This document shows positions 35,099 to 43,838 of a DNA stretch of 64,000 bases, in pieces. The notes beneath the pieces are model-generated. The model was not told the DNA's origin and made no database searches. It saw only the letters and a list, made by a program, of their open reading frames with translations. This DNA comes from Pseudomonas sp. DTU_2021_1001937_2_SI_NGA_ILE_001 (lineage in GTDB: Bacteria > Pseudomonadota > Gammaproteobacteria > Pseudomonadales > Pseudomonadaceae). The stretch lies in NCBI RefSeq assembly GCF_032463525.1, contig NZ_CP135971.1, forward strand, positions 124,001 through 188,000, in the 5' to 3' direction. A program made the position numbers and the translations under genes. Position 1 is the first letter of the stretch. Every line of letters starts with the position of its first letter.

Positions 35099-36052
35099 GG
35101 CAAAGACGCGGATCGGCTGGCCGGCGTGCCAGGCCTGGATGTCCTCGATCATCTGCCCGTAGAAGGTCCGGTAATTGTTGCGTGTCACGTAGCCGATGTG
35201 TGGCGTGGCCAGCACGTTGTCCAGCGTGCGCAGCGGGTGCTCGGCCGGCAGTGGCTCCTGGTCGAACACATCCAGTGCTGCACCGGCGATGCGCCGCTCG
35301 CGCAGGGCCTGCACCAGGGCCGCTTCATCGATGATCGGCCCGCGCGAGGTGTTGACCAGCTGCGCGGTGGGTTTCATCCAGCCCAGCGCCTGGGCATCCA
35401 CCAGCCCGCGGCTGCGTTCGCCCAGCACCAGATGCACCGACAGCACGTCGGCCTGTTCGAACAGTGCCTGCTTGTCGACCCGCTCGACCCCCACTTCGGC
35501 AGCCGCCTCAGCCGTAAGGTTAGGGCTCCAGGCGATCACCCGCATGCCGAACGCCTGTCCATAGCGCGCCACCCACTTGCCGATGCTGCCCAGCCCCAGC
35601 AGCGCCAGGGTCTTGCCGTACAGATCGCCGCCGACGCCCACCTGCCAGCCCCCGCCACGCAGCGAGTTGGCCTCTGGCACCAGGTTGCGGGTCAGGCCCA
35701 TGATCAGCGCCCAGGTCAGCTCCGGCGCGGCATTCTTGTAGCTGTCGGTGCCGCACACCTCGACGCCCAGCGCCCGCGCAGCGGCCACATCCAAGGCGGC
35801 GTTGCGCATGCCGCCGGTGACCAGCAGCCGGAGGTCGGGCAGGCGTTCCAGCAGGGCACGGTCGAATGCCGTGCGCTCGCGCATCACGCAGATCACCTGG
35901 AAGCCTTGCAGGCGGGCGGCAAGGGTTTCGGTGTCGGCGGGGTAATCATGCAGAAAGGTCACCTGGCCGATGGGGTCGAGCACCGACCAGTCCACCACAC
36001 CGCTGGCCACGTTCTGCCAATCGTCCAGCACCGCAATCTTGAGCAGGGTCAT
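35096..36052 (-). CDS. D-2-hydroxyacid dehydrogenase family protein
   Basis: Protein of 318 residues. The NAD-binding motif is LLGLGSIGKWVARYGQAFGM, the catalytic Arg is in LVNTSRGPIID and the Glu/His pair is in DVFDQEPLP and TPHIGYVTR. This is the D-isomer-specific 2-hydroxyacid dehydrogenase family; the subgroup begins KIAVLDDWQ and is often labelled phosphoglycerate dehydrogenase-like. Substrate unknown. GGAG lies ten bases before the start at 36052. It is 50 bases downstream of the DUF1345 gene on the same strand. Confidence 0.9.
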   Translation of the reverse strand: MTLLKIAVLDDWQNVASGVVDWSVLDPIGQVTFLHDYPADTETLAARLQGFQVICVMRERTAFDRALLERLPDLRLLVTGGMRNAALDVAAARALGVEVCGTDSYKNAAPELTWALIMGLTRNLVPEANSLRGGGWQVGVGGDLYGKTLALLGLGSIGKWVARYGQAFGMRVIAWSPNLTAEAAAEVGVERVDKQALFEQADVLSVHLVLGERSRGLVDAQALGWMKPTAQLVNTSRGPIIDEAALVQALRERRIAGAALDVFDQEPLPAEHPLRTLDNVLATPHIGYVTRNNYRTFYGQMIEDIQAWHAGQPIRVFA

Positions 36053-36102
36053 CTTCGAGGGTCTCCGGGCTTGTGTGGCTTCGCACATTACCCCTGAAAC
36101 GC

Positions 36103-36756
36103 TCAACCAAACAGCCCAGCGGCAAGATTGATGGTCAGGCCGAGGATTGCCGTGTTGAACACGAAGCCCAGCAGGCAGTGGGCAAGCACCACACGGCGCA
36201 TGGCGCGGGTCATGACCCCGACGTCGGAGGTCTGCACTGCCACGTTCAGGGTGAAGGAGAAGTACAGGAAGTCCCAGTAGTCCGGGTGACGTTCACCATC
36301 GGGAAAATTCAGCGCCGGCTGCTCGCCACCACAGCTGTAGAACAGCCGCGCGTAGTGCAGGCTGAAGATCACGCCGGTGAGCAGCCAGGAGCCGGCGATG
36401 GTCAGGGCAGTAAAACCGTAGCGCAGGGCGGGGTTGGCCGGGTGGGCGTCGCTGTGATTGGCCAGCTCGACTACGATCGCCGCGACGCTGGCCAGCGCCC
36501 CCAGGCAGACCGTAAGTAATACCACCCCGGCGTTCTCGTCCTCCATGACCGCCACCCTCCTGACATCGGCGGCGCTGCTGCGCGCGGTGCGCGCGAGTAT
36601 CAAGGCGAGAAACAGCCACACCGCCACGTTCCAGCCCACCAGGCCCTGCTGGATGGGGCTCAGCTGTGGGGCGACGACCACGGTAAGAAGGCCCGCCAGC
36701 AGGCCGACGGTGGCTGAGGCGGTGAGGCGCGGGTGGGTATGAACGACATGCGGCAT
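36103..36756 (-). CDS. DUF1345 membrane protein
   Basis: Protein of 217 residues with about five membrane helices. It contains the DUF1345 signature region [23 protein letters not shown], in which a pore-loop-like T-S-D-V is reminiscent of ion channels. The function is not known. ATG at 36756 gives the family N-terminus ([13 protein letters not shown]); a longer start at 36825 is unlikely. Confidence 0.85.
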   Translation of the reverse strand: MPHVVHTHPRLTASATVGLLAGLLTVVVAPQLSPIQQGLVGWNVAVWLFLALILARTARSSAADVRRVAVMEDENAGVVLLTVCLGALASVAAIVVELANHSDAHPANPALRYGFTALTIAGSWLLTGVIFSLHYARLFYSCGGEQPALNFPDGERHPDYWDFLYFSFTLNVAVQTSDVGVMTRAMRRVVLAHCLLGFVFNTAILGLTINLAAGLFG

Positions 36757-36842
36757 GGCCGGATTCTCTGATGGCAGGCGCTCAATACAGCACAAATAGC
36801 TCGGCGCCGGTAGATCACGGCTCATGGGCGGAGGGTTGCAGC

Positions 36843-36915
36843 GGCTTCAGCGGCGAAGACGGCGACGTCTTCACTGCGTATGCAGCGGCTTTGCGCGATC
36901 TTCGCGGCTGAAGCC
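36843..36915. repeat. REP-type inverted pair
   Basis: GGCTTCAGCGGCGAAG (36843-36858) and CTTCGCGGCTGAAGCC (36900-36915) are inverted copies with one mismatch, the same family as at 34951 and 5544. Confidence 0.75.
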
Positions 36916-36930
36916 CTACATGCCCGGACT

Positions 36931-37851
36931 TCAGATGAATTTGACGCCTGGCCTGGCGCGCTCATCGACGCTCAATTCAAAGACGTCCGGTCGGGAATAG
37001 TGCCCGGTCACGTCGAAGTCGTATCGCACCCGGGCCAGCTCTGCGGTATCGATCTCGGCCACCAGCAGGCCGCGCTCGCCCACCAGCGGCCCGGCCAGCA
37101 CCTCACCCAGCGGGCCGACGATCACGCTGCCGCCGTTGATCAATGGCCGCTCGGCCGGCCAGTTCTCCACCTCGGTGCCCAGTTGCTGCGGCGAGTCCTG
37201 CACCTGACAGGCGCTGACCACGAAGCAGCGCCCTTCGCAGGCGATATGGCGCATGCTGGCTTGCCACATGTCGCGCTCGTCGACAGTCGGCGCGCACCAG
37301 ATCTCGACGCCCTTGGCGTACATGGCAGTGCGTAGCAGCGGCATGTAGTTCTCCCAGCAGATCGCCGTGCCCAGGCGCCCGGCGCTGCCTTCCACCACCG
37401 GCAGGGTCGAGCCGTCGCCCTGGGCCCAGATCAGCCGTTCGGTGCCGGTGGGCATCAACTTGCGGTGCTTGGCCACCAGACCATCCTGGGCCGTGAAGAA
37501 CAGTGCGGTGCAGTACAGGCTATGGCCGCTGCGTTCGATCACACCGACCACCAGGTCGGCCCCAGTGCGCGCCGACAAGGCCGCCAGTTCGTCGGTTTCG
37601 GCGCCCGGCACGTCGATGGCGTTGGCGTGGTAGCGGGCGAAGGCTTCGCGACCTTCGGGCAGACGGTAGCCCAGCTGGGTGCCGAAGCGCTCGCCCTTGG
37701 GATAGCCGCCCAGCAGGGCCTCGGGCATCACCACCAGGCGTGCGCCGGCGTCGACGATGGCTTGTTCCCAGCTCAGGATCTGCGCCAGGGTTTCGGCCTT
37801 GCCGCCGGGCAAGGAACCGATCTGCAAGGCGGCAACGATGGATCTGGACAT
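36931..37851 (-). CDS. Carbon-nitrogen hydrolase, nitrilase type
   Basis: Protein of 306 residues with the catalytic triad Glu44 ([14 protein letters not shown]), Lys131 ([13 protein letters not shown]) and Cys165 ([14 protein letters not shown]). The motif [10 protein letters not shown] and HRKLMPT are those of true nitrilases rather than amidases, so a nitrile is the likely substrate, giving a carboxylic acid and ammonia. Start at 37851 has GGAGAG seven bases upstream. A divergent LysR gene begins 84 bases away and probably regulates it. Confidence 0.92.
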   Translation of the reverse strand: MSRSIVAALQIGSLPGGKAETLAQILSWEQAIVDAGARLVVMPEALLGGYPKGERFGTQLGYRLPEGREAFARYHANAIDVPGAETDELAALSARTGADLVVGVIERSGHSLYCTALFFTAQDGLVAKHRKLMPTGTERLIWAQGDGSTLPVVEGSAGRLGTAICWENYMPLLRTAMYAKGVEIWCAPTVDERDMWQASMRHIACEGRCFVVSACQVQDSPQQLGTEVENWPAERPLINGGSVIVGPLGEVLAGPLVGERGLLVAEIDTAELARVRYDFDVTGHYSRPDVFELSVDERARPGVKFI

Positions 37852-37874
37852 GACGACTCTCCGCAATGACAAGT

Positions 37875-37888
37875 GAATGGCGCCATTC
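37875..37888. promoter_or_regulatory. 14-base palindrome in the nitrilase/LysR divergent promoter
   Basis: GAATGGCGCCATTC is a perfect palindrome 23 bases upstream of the nitrilase start and 47 bases before the LysR start. It is a candidate operator. Confidence 0.45.
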
Positions 37889-37935
37889 TCAAACCTGCCG
37901 CGCTATGAATAAATACGCGCTCATTGCTAACTGAT

Positions 37936-38847
37936 ATGAGTGCCATGAATATCGAGTCTGTCGACCTCAACCTGCTCAAGGTCTTCGAAGCCCTGTTCGA
38001 AGAGGGCAGTGCCAGCCGCGCCGCCTTGCGCCTGGGGCTTACCCAATCGGCGGTTAGTGCGGCCTTGCGGCGCCTGCGCGAGGTGTATGGCGATACCTTG
38101 TTCGTGCGCACCGGGCGTGGCTTGGCGCCGACCTTGCAGGCCAACCAGCTGCGCCCGCTGATCGCCGAGGCGCTGGCGCGCTGTCGGCAGAGCCTGACGC
38201 TGCTGGATCCCCATCGGGCAGACTTCCAGGGCCGCAGCGTCAGCCTGGGGCTGTCGGATGATTTCGAGATCGCCCATGGACGGCGGCTGATTGCGGCGGT
38301 GCAGGCGTTGGCGCCCGGCTTGCGGCTGATCTTCCGCCAGACCCATAGCCAGATCGTCGCCACGGACCTGCTGGAGCGGCGTATCGATCTGGCGATCACC
38401 GTCGGTGGCTGCAATGCGCGGTTGCTCGGGCGCGAGGTGCTGGGGGAGGGCGGTTATGCCTGCCTGGTGGACCCTGCCAGCCTGCAGGCCGGGCAGCACG
38501 CACTGGACCTCGATGAGTTCGTGGCTCGTGAGCATCTGCTGGTATCGTCGGCGGGCTTCATCGGCATTGTTGATGAGGCGCTGGCCGCCCAGGGGCTGCG
38601 GCGCCGCGTGGCGGCTTCCACTACGCATTTCGCGGCACTGCCGTGGTTGTTGCGCGGCACCTCATGCGTTTCGACCATCCCGGCGCATGCCGCCGAGGCG
38701 ATCGCCGCTGCCACCGGGCTGCGGGCACTGCCATGCCCGCTGGCGCTGCCGCGCTACCCGGTGGAACTGGGCTGGCGCACGGTAACCCCGGGGGACCCGG
38801 CGGTGGCGCGGGTGCGTGAAGCGATTGCTGCATGCCTGCAGCCCTGA
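37936..38847 (+). CDS. LysR-family transcriptional regulator (nitrilase-linked)
   Basis: Protein of 303 residues. The DNA-binding domain is LNLLKVFEALFEEGSASRAA, LGLTQSAVSAALRRLREVYG and LFVRTGRGLAPT, the NodD/SyrM-like LysR subgroup. The effector domain contains LVSSAGFIGIVDEAL. It is divergent from the nitrilase gene with a shared 84-base region, so it is probably its activator. The start among ATG 37936 and 37945 is not certain. Confidence 0.9.
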   Translation: MSAMNIESVDLNLLKVFEALFEEGSASRAALRLGLTQSAVSAALRRLREVYGDTLFVRTGRGLAPTLQANQLRPLIAEALARCRQSLTLLDPHRADFQGRSVSLGLSDDFEIAHGRRLIAAVQALAPGLRLIFRQTHSQIVATDLLERRIDLAITVGGCNARLLGREVLGEGGYACLVDPASLQAGQHALDLDEFVAREHLLVSSAGFIGIVDEALAAQGLRRRVAASTTHFAALPWLLRGTSCVSTIPAHAAEAIAAATGLRALPCPLALPRYPVELGWRTVTPGDPAVARVREAIAACLQP

Positions 38848-38851
38848 AGCT

Positions 38852-39742
38852 TCATTGCGGCCACTTCTCCAGCAGCATGGCGACGAACTTCTCCGCTGCC
38901 GGCGACAGCGAAGCGCCACGTCGGTAGACCAGGCCCAGCGAGCGGTTCACCACCGGTTCTTCCAGCGGCACGCTGACCAGGGTCGGGTGGTCGGCGGCCG
39001 GCATCGCCAGGCTGGGCATCACCGACACACCCAGGCCGGCCTCCACCAGGCCCAGGGATGTAGACAGGTGTTGGACCTCGTAGAACCACTTGGGGCGCCA
39101 GCTAAGCCCGGCCAGGGCATGGTCGAGGATCATCCGGTTGCCGCTGAGCCGGCCTACACCGATCAATCGGTAGTCGCTCAGCTCCGACCAGGTCACCGAG
39201 GTGCGCCCGGCCAGTTCATGGTCACGGCGACAGGCGAGCACGAACGGCTCGTTGACCAGCGGCATGAAGTCGATGTCCGGGTGCTGGCCGCTCATCATGT
39301 TGATGCCGAAGTCGGCCTCGCCGCGCAGCACGGCCTCCAGCCCGTCATTGGCACTGAGGTCGAGCAGGCGGATGCGGATCTTCGGGTATTGCTCGTTGTA
39401 CAGGCGAATCACCGACGGCAGGAAATAGAACGCCGCAGTGGGGATGCAGGCGAGGGTGACCTGGCCGGTTTGCCGTTCGGCCAGTTCGCGAATACTCAGA
39501 ATCGAATCTTCCAGGTCGTCGAGCAGGCGCCTGGCCTTGGGCAGAAAATCGCGTCCCACACTGGTCAGGCTCACCCGGCGGGTGGTGCGTTCCAACAACG
39601 GGGTGCCCAAGCCTTCTTCCAGCTTCTTGATGCGTCGAGTCAGGGCAGGTTGGGAGACATGCAATACGTCCGCAGCTTCGTGGAAGCTGCCCAGTTCGGC
39701 GATTTTCACGAAAGATCTTATATCTTGTAGCTCATATTCCAC
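38852..39742 (-). CDS. LysR-family transcriptional regulator (tricarboxylate cluster)
   Basis: Protein of 296 residues. The N-terminus DIRSFVKIAELGSFHEAADVLHVSQPALTRRIKKLEEGLG is a standard LysR helix-turn-helix; the central domain includes VTLACIPTAAFYFLP and GEADFGINMM. It resembles GalR-type regulators found beside GalD-family tautomerases. It is divergent from the PrpF/GalD-like gene with an inverted repeat in the 147-base gap, so it is the likely regulator of the four-gene cluster 39890-45092. It is convergent with the preceding LysR gene. Confidence 0.92.
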   Translation of the reverse strand: MEYELQDIRSFVKIAELGSFHEAADVLHVSQPALTRRIKKLEEGLGTPLLERTTRRVSLTSVGRDFLPKARRLLDDLEDSILSIRELAERQTGQVTLACIPTAAFYFLPSVIRLYNEQYPKIRIRLLDLSANDGLEAVLRGEADFGINMMSGQHPDIDFMPLVNEPFVLACRRDHELAGRTSVTWSELSDYRLIGVGRLSGNRMILDHALAGLSWRPKWFYEVQHLSTSLGLVEAGLGVSVMPSLAMPAADHPTLVSVPLEEPVVNRSLGLVYRRGASLSPAAEKFVAMLLEKWPQ

Positions 39743-39769
39743 GATGATGCTCCGTTGCGCGTTGCATTG

Positions 39770-39793
39770 TTATTGATAATTCGTGCGCAATAA
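39770..39793. promoter_or_regulatory. Putative LysR site before the PrpF-like gene
   Basis: TTATTG (39770-39775) and CAATAA (39788-39793) form an inverted repeat with a 12-base spacer about 100 bases upstream of the target start, close to the regulator's own start, the usual place of a LysR recognition site. Confidence 0.45.
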
Positions 39794-39889
39794 TGGCTAC
39801 GATCTTTGCATTGGATTGATTTTTCAACTGCTGGCACTCTTGCCCCTAGAACATCAATAACACCGATTGATTAACAAGAGTCAGCAGTC

Positions 39890-40966
39890 ATGCAACCAAT
39901 TCCCTGCGTGCTCATGCGCGGCGGTACCTCCAAGGGACCGTTCTTTCTTGCCAAGGACCTGCCTTCCCAGCCAGAAGAGCGCGATGAGATGCTGATCAGT
40001 CTCATGGGTTCCGGCCATGAACTTGAGATCGATGGCATCGGCGGCGGCAGTCCGCAAACCAGCAAGGTTGCCATCATCAGCCCCTCCACGCATCCAGAAG
40101 CCGATGTCGATTACCTCTTCGTGCAGGTGATGGTCAACGAGCGTCGTGTCGATACAGCCCCCAACTGCGGCAACATGCTCTGCGCCGTCGGCCCGTTCGC
40201 GGTCGAACAGGGCCTGGTCACGGCCGATGACGGCAAGACCCTGGTGCGCATTCGCAACGTCAACACCGGTACCTTGGTGAATTCGCTGGTCGACACGCCC
40301 AACGGCGTCGTCAACTACGAAGGCACGGCCTCGGTCGATGGCGTTCCTGGTACTTCTGCACCGGTGCACCTGACTTTCCTCGATGCGGTCGGCAGCAAGA
40401 CCGGCAAACTTTTCCCCACCGGCAAGGTGCGTGACGTCTTCGATGGTATCGAAGTGACCTGCATCGACATGGCCATGCCCATGATGCTCGTGGAAGCCGA
40501 GAAACTTGGCAAGACCGGCGGCGAAACCCCGGCCGAGCTGGACGCCGACACCGAGTTGCTCAAGCGCCTGGAAAACCTGCGCCTGCAGGCCGGCCTGGCA
40601 ATGGGCCTGGGCGATGTCAGCGAGAAAGTGATTCCCAAACCCGTATTGATTTCTCGTCCTCGGCACGGCGGCACGCTGCAGGTGCGATACTTCATGCCAC
40701 ACAACTGTCACCGCTCACTGGCGATCACCGGGTCCATCGGCCTGGCTACCGCCTGTGTCAGTGCCGGCAGCGTGGCCGCCGAGCTGCTCGGCGAGTCGGC
40801 CCTGGCGCTGAGCCAGGTTCGATTGGAGCACCCTAGTGGGGGTATCGATGTGGCCTTGAGCCGCAGCGGCCCGGAGGGCACTTTGCAGGCATCGGTGGTG
40901 CGCACCGCCCGGCGTCTGTTTTCAGGATTCGTCTACGTTCCAACCCCGCAACGGCTGGCCGGCTGA
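39890..40966 (+). CDS. PrpF/GalD-family isomerase (4-oxalomesaconate tautomerase-like, possibly aconitate isomerase)
   Basis: Protein of 358 residues. PrpF family features are the N-terminal PCVLMRGGTSKGPFF, EIDGIGGGSPQTSKVAI, the active-site Cys in APNCGNMLCAVGPFA and the second one near FMPHNCHRS. These enzymes shift double bonds or cis/trans geometry in tri- and dicarboxylates: PrpF acts on 2-methyl-trans-aconitate, GalD on 4-oxalomesaconate, fungal Adi1 on aconitate. The rest of the cluster is transport (DctA, CitMHS, OprD) with no gallate dioxygenase, so a role in aconitate-type isomerisation is more likely than gallate catabolism. This is inference. Confidence 0.85.
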   Translation: MQPIPCVLMRGGTSKGPFFLAKDLPSQPEERDEMLISLMGSGHELEIDGIGGGSPQTSKVAIISPSTHPEADVDYLFVQVMVNERRVDTAPNCGNMLCAVGPFAVEQGLVTADDGKTLVRIRNVNTGTLVNSLVDTPNGVVNYEGTASVDGVPGTSAPVHLTFLDAVGSKTGKLFPTGKVRDVFDGIEVTCIDMAMPMMLVEAEKLGKTGGETPAELDADTELLKRLENLRLQAGLAMGLGDVSEKVIPKPVLISRPRHGGTLQVRYFMPHNCHRSLAITGSIGLATACVSAGSVAAELLGESALALSQVRLEHPSGGIDVALSRSGPEGTLQASVVRTARRLFSGFVYVPTPQRLAG

Positions 40967-41023
40967 CCCGGTTCGTCCGTTGACCCAGCGCATCCGCACA
41001 ATTTCAACAATGGGTGATGCCTC

Positions 41024-42331
41024 ATGAGACTCATCAAATCGCTGTACTTCCAGATCATCTGCGCCGTCATCCTCGGCGTACTGGTCGGTCACTTCTGGGC
41101 GCAACAGGCCGTTGCGCTGAAACCCCTGGGCGACGCATTCATCAAGCTGATCAAGATGATGATTGCACCCGTGGTGTTCTGCACCATCGTCACCGGCATT
41201 GCCGGCATGACCGACAAGAGCACCCTCGGGCGTCTGATGAGCAAGACGCTCCTGCTGTTCCTGGTGCTGACGGTGATCAGCCTGGCGATCGGCCTGGCCG
41301 CCGTGTACGTGTTCAAGCCCGGCGTGGGCATGAACATCGACCCGGCAACCCTGAGTACCGCCGGCCTGGCGCAGTACACCGCTTCGGCGGCCAAGCTGAG
41401 CGTGGTCGACTTCTTCATGCACATCATCCCGGACACCTTCATCGGTGCCTTCAACAAGGGTGAAGTGCTGCCGGTGCTGTTCATCGCCGTACTCAGCGGC
41501 TTCGCCCTGTCGGCGCTGGGCGAGAAGGGCCGTCCAGTACTGACCGTGCTGGAATCAGCTTCGCAGATGGTGTTCAAGATCTTCGGCTACCTGATGCGCT
41601 TTGCGCCGGTCGGTGCTTTCGGTGCCCTGGCCTTCACCGTGGGCCAGTACGGGATCACCTCCCTGGGCTCGCTGGCCAAGCTGATCATGACCCTGTATGT
41701 CGCCTGTGCCTTCTTCGTCTTCGTGGTGCTTGGTGGCCTGTGCCGCATCTACGGCTTCAGCCTGTGGAAGCTGCTGCGCTACTTCCGTGAAGAGTTCCTG
41801 GTCGTGCTGGGTACCTCGTCCACCGAGCCGGTGCTGCCGCGCATGCTGGAAAAACTCCAGGGCCTGGGTTGCAAGAAAGGCGTCGTTGGCCTGGTGCTGC
41901 CGACCGGCTACTCGTTCAACCTGGACGGCACCGCCATCTACCTGTCGCTGGCCGCCATCTTCATCGCCCAGGCCTGCAACATCGACCTGACCGTCGGCCA
42001 GACCCTGACCATGCTGGCAATCATGCTGCTGTCGTCCAAGGGCGCGGCAGGCGTCACCGGCAGCGGTTTCGTGGCCCTGGCTTCGACCCTGACCGTGATC
42101 CATGACATTCCGCTGGCCGGCCTGGCCCTGCTGATCGGTATCGACCGCTTCATGTCCGAAGCGCGTGCGCTGACCAGCCTGGCGAGCAACGCTGTCGCCA
42201 CCGTCGCCATCGCCCTCTCCGAAGGCGCCTGCGACCGCGAAACCCTGCAGCGTGCGCTCGATGGCAAGCCGGCAGCGCCGGTCGATGTACCGCAGCAATG
42301 GGTCACCGACAAGCCCCAGCAAATCAGCTGA
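41024..42331 (+). CDS. DctA-family dicarboxylate/proton (or sodium) symporter
   Basis: Protein of 435 residues of the dicarboxylate/amino acid:cation symporter family. Family motifs are MIAPVVFCTIVTGIAGM, a serine-containing stretch VVLGTSSTEPVLPRML, GYSFNLDGTAIY and SKGAAGVTGSGF. C4-dicarboxylates are the usual cargo. It follows the PrpF-like gene by 57 bases in the same direction. Together with the CitMHS and OprD genes it suggests that the pathway substrate is an acid that needs several uptake routes. Confidence 0.92.
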   Translation: MRLIKSLYFQIICAVILGVLVGHFWAQQAVALKPLGDAFIKLIKMMIAPVVFCTIVTGIAGMTDKSTLGRLMSKTLLLFLVLTVISLAIGLAAVYVFKPGVGMNIDPATLSTAGLAQYTASAAKLSVVDFFMHIIPDTFIGAFNKGEVLPVLFIAVLSGFALSALGEKGRPVLTVLESASQMVFKIFGYLMRFAPVGAFGALAFTVGQYGITSLGSLAKLIMTLYVACAFFVFVVLGGLCRIYGFSLWKLLRYFREEFLVVLGTSSTEPVLPRMLEKLQGLGCKKGVVGLVLPTGYSFNLDGTAIYLSLAAIFIAQACNIDLTVGQTLTMLAIMLLSSKGAAGVTGSGFVALASTLTVIHDIPLAGLALLIGIDRFMSEARALTSLASNAVATVAIALSEGACDRETLQRALDGKPAAPVDVPQQWVTDKPQQIS

Positions 42332-42456
42332 TACCTCGCTTCACCCCCAAAGGACTTCATGCAGTATCTCGCCTGGCGCCTCACGGCGCCGGGCGGGCAG
42401 GGAGGCCGTGTCTCTGAACATTGGCCGCGCCGACATAACAACAAGAGAAAAACAAC

Positions 42457-43761
42457 ATGCTCGCATTACTTGGCCTGGCCATGGTCGTGGTATTCACCTA
42501 CCTGATCATGAGCAAGCGTCTCTCTCCGATCGTCGCTCTCACTGTGGTCCCTATCGTCTTCGCCATCATCGGCGGCTTTGCGCCGACCACCGGCAAGATG
42601 ATGCTCGACGGCCTGAAAATGGTCGCTCCCTCGGCAGTGCTGCTGCTGTTCGCCATTCTGTTCTTCGGCCTGATGATCGACGCTGGCCTGTTCGACCCGC
42701 TGATCCGCAAGATCCTCAAGCGCGTCAAGGGCGACCCGATGCGCATTGCCATCGGCACCGCGCTGCTGTCGCTGCTGGTAGCCCTGGACGGTGACGGCAC
42801 CACCACCTACATGATCACCTGCGCCGCGATGTTGCCGCTGTACAAGCGCATCGGCATGAACCCGATGATCCTGGCGACCATCTCCATGCTGTCGCTGAGC
42901 ATCATGAGCGGCATGAGCCCCTGGGGTGGTCCGGCCACGCGCGCCATCGCGGCGCTGGGCCTGGACGCCACCGAGTACTTCATTCCGATGCTGCCGACCA
43001 TGATCGGTGGTGCGGCCTGGGTGGTGTTCACCGCTTTCCTGCTGGGCCGCGCCGAGCGCAAGCGCATCGGCATCATCCAGCTGGAGTCTGGCGGCACCAA
43101 GTGCTACATCGAGGAAATCCTCGAGAACACCCCCTACAAGCGTCCGCGCCTGGCCTACGTCAACCTGGTGCTGGTGATCATCGTGATGACCGCCCTGGTG
43201 CTGGGCGTGATGCACGCCGCGATTTTGTTCATGATCGGCTTTGTCGCGGCGCTGATGATCAACTACCCCAAGCTGGAAGAGCAGAAGGAGCGCATCCTGT
43301 CGCACTCCGGCAACGCCATGACCGTGGTGCTGCTGGTGTTCGCCGCCGGTATCTTCGCCGGCATCTTCTCCGGCACCAAGATGGTCGACGCCATGGCCCA
43401 GACGCTGGTGGCCTGGATTCCTGATGCCTGGGGTCACTGGTTCCCGCTGGTGGTCGCATTGACCAGCATGCCGATGACCTTCGTGCTGTCCAACGACGCC
43501 TACTACTTCGGCGTGGTACCGATTCTTGCCAACGCAGCCGCCGCCTACGGCATCTCGCCGCTGGAAATCGCCCGCGCCTCGGTACTTGGCCAGCCGGTTC
43601 ACCTGATGAGCCCGTTGGTGGCCTCGACCCTGCTGCTGGTGGGCATGGTCGACCGCGACATCGGTGACTTTCAGAAAGCCACCGTCAAATGGGCGGTGCT
43701 GACCTCGCTGGTAATCACCGTGCTGGCACTGCTGACCGGCGCCATCTCGTTCTTCGCCTGA
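42457..43761 (+). CDS. CitMHS-family citrate/tricarboxylate symporter
   Basis: Protein of 434 residues with about twelve membrane helices. It begins MLALLGLAMVVVFTYLIMSKRLSP, and LFFGLMIDAGLFDPLIRKIL and VALDGDGTTTYMITCAAMLPLYKR are CitMHS motifs. It is a distant paralogue of the transporter at 7274. By family it takes up citrate-like tricarboxylates complexed with a divalent metal. Third gene in the presumed cluster regulated by the LysR at 38852. Confidence 0.92.
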   Translation: MLALLGLAMVVVFTYLIMSKRLSPIVALTVVPIVFAIIGGFAPTTGKMMLDGLKMVAPSAVLLLFAILFFGLMIDAGLFDPLIRKILKRVKGDPMRIAIGTALLSLLVALDGDGTTTYMITCAAMLPLYKRIGMNPMILATISMLSLSIMSGMSPWGGPATRAIAALGLDATEYFIPMLPTMIGGAAWVVFTAFLLGRAERKRIGIIQLESGGTKCYIEEILENTPYKRPRLAYVNLVLVIIVMTALVLGVMHAAILFMIGFVAALMINYPKLEEQKERILSHSGNAMTVVLLVFAAGIFAGIFSGTKMVDAMAQTLVAWIPDAWGHWFPLVVALTSMPMTFVLSNDAYYFGVVPILANAAAAYGISPLEIARASVLGQPVHLMSPLVASTLLLVGMVDRDIGDFQKATVKWAVLTSLVITVLALLTGAISFFA

Positions 43762-43838
43762 GGGCGAACCTGGGCCGCCGGGGGGAGCTGGCGGCCCAAT
43801 CCCCACCCTGCATAACAATAAAGAAGAGTACCTGGATC

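Noticed and set aside
39890..40966. Gene called galD for gallate degradation
   Set aside because: No gallate dioxygenase, hydratase or aldolase genes nearby; the cluster is otherwise transport of carboxylates, so the narrower name is not supported.
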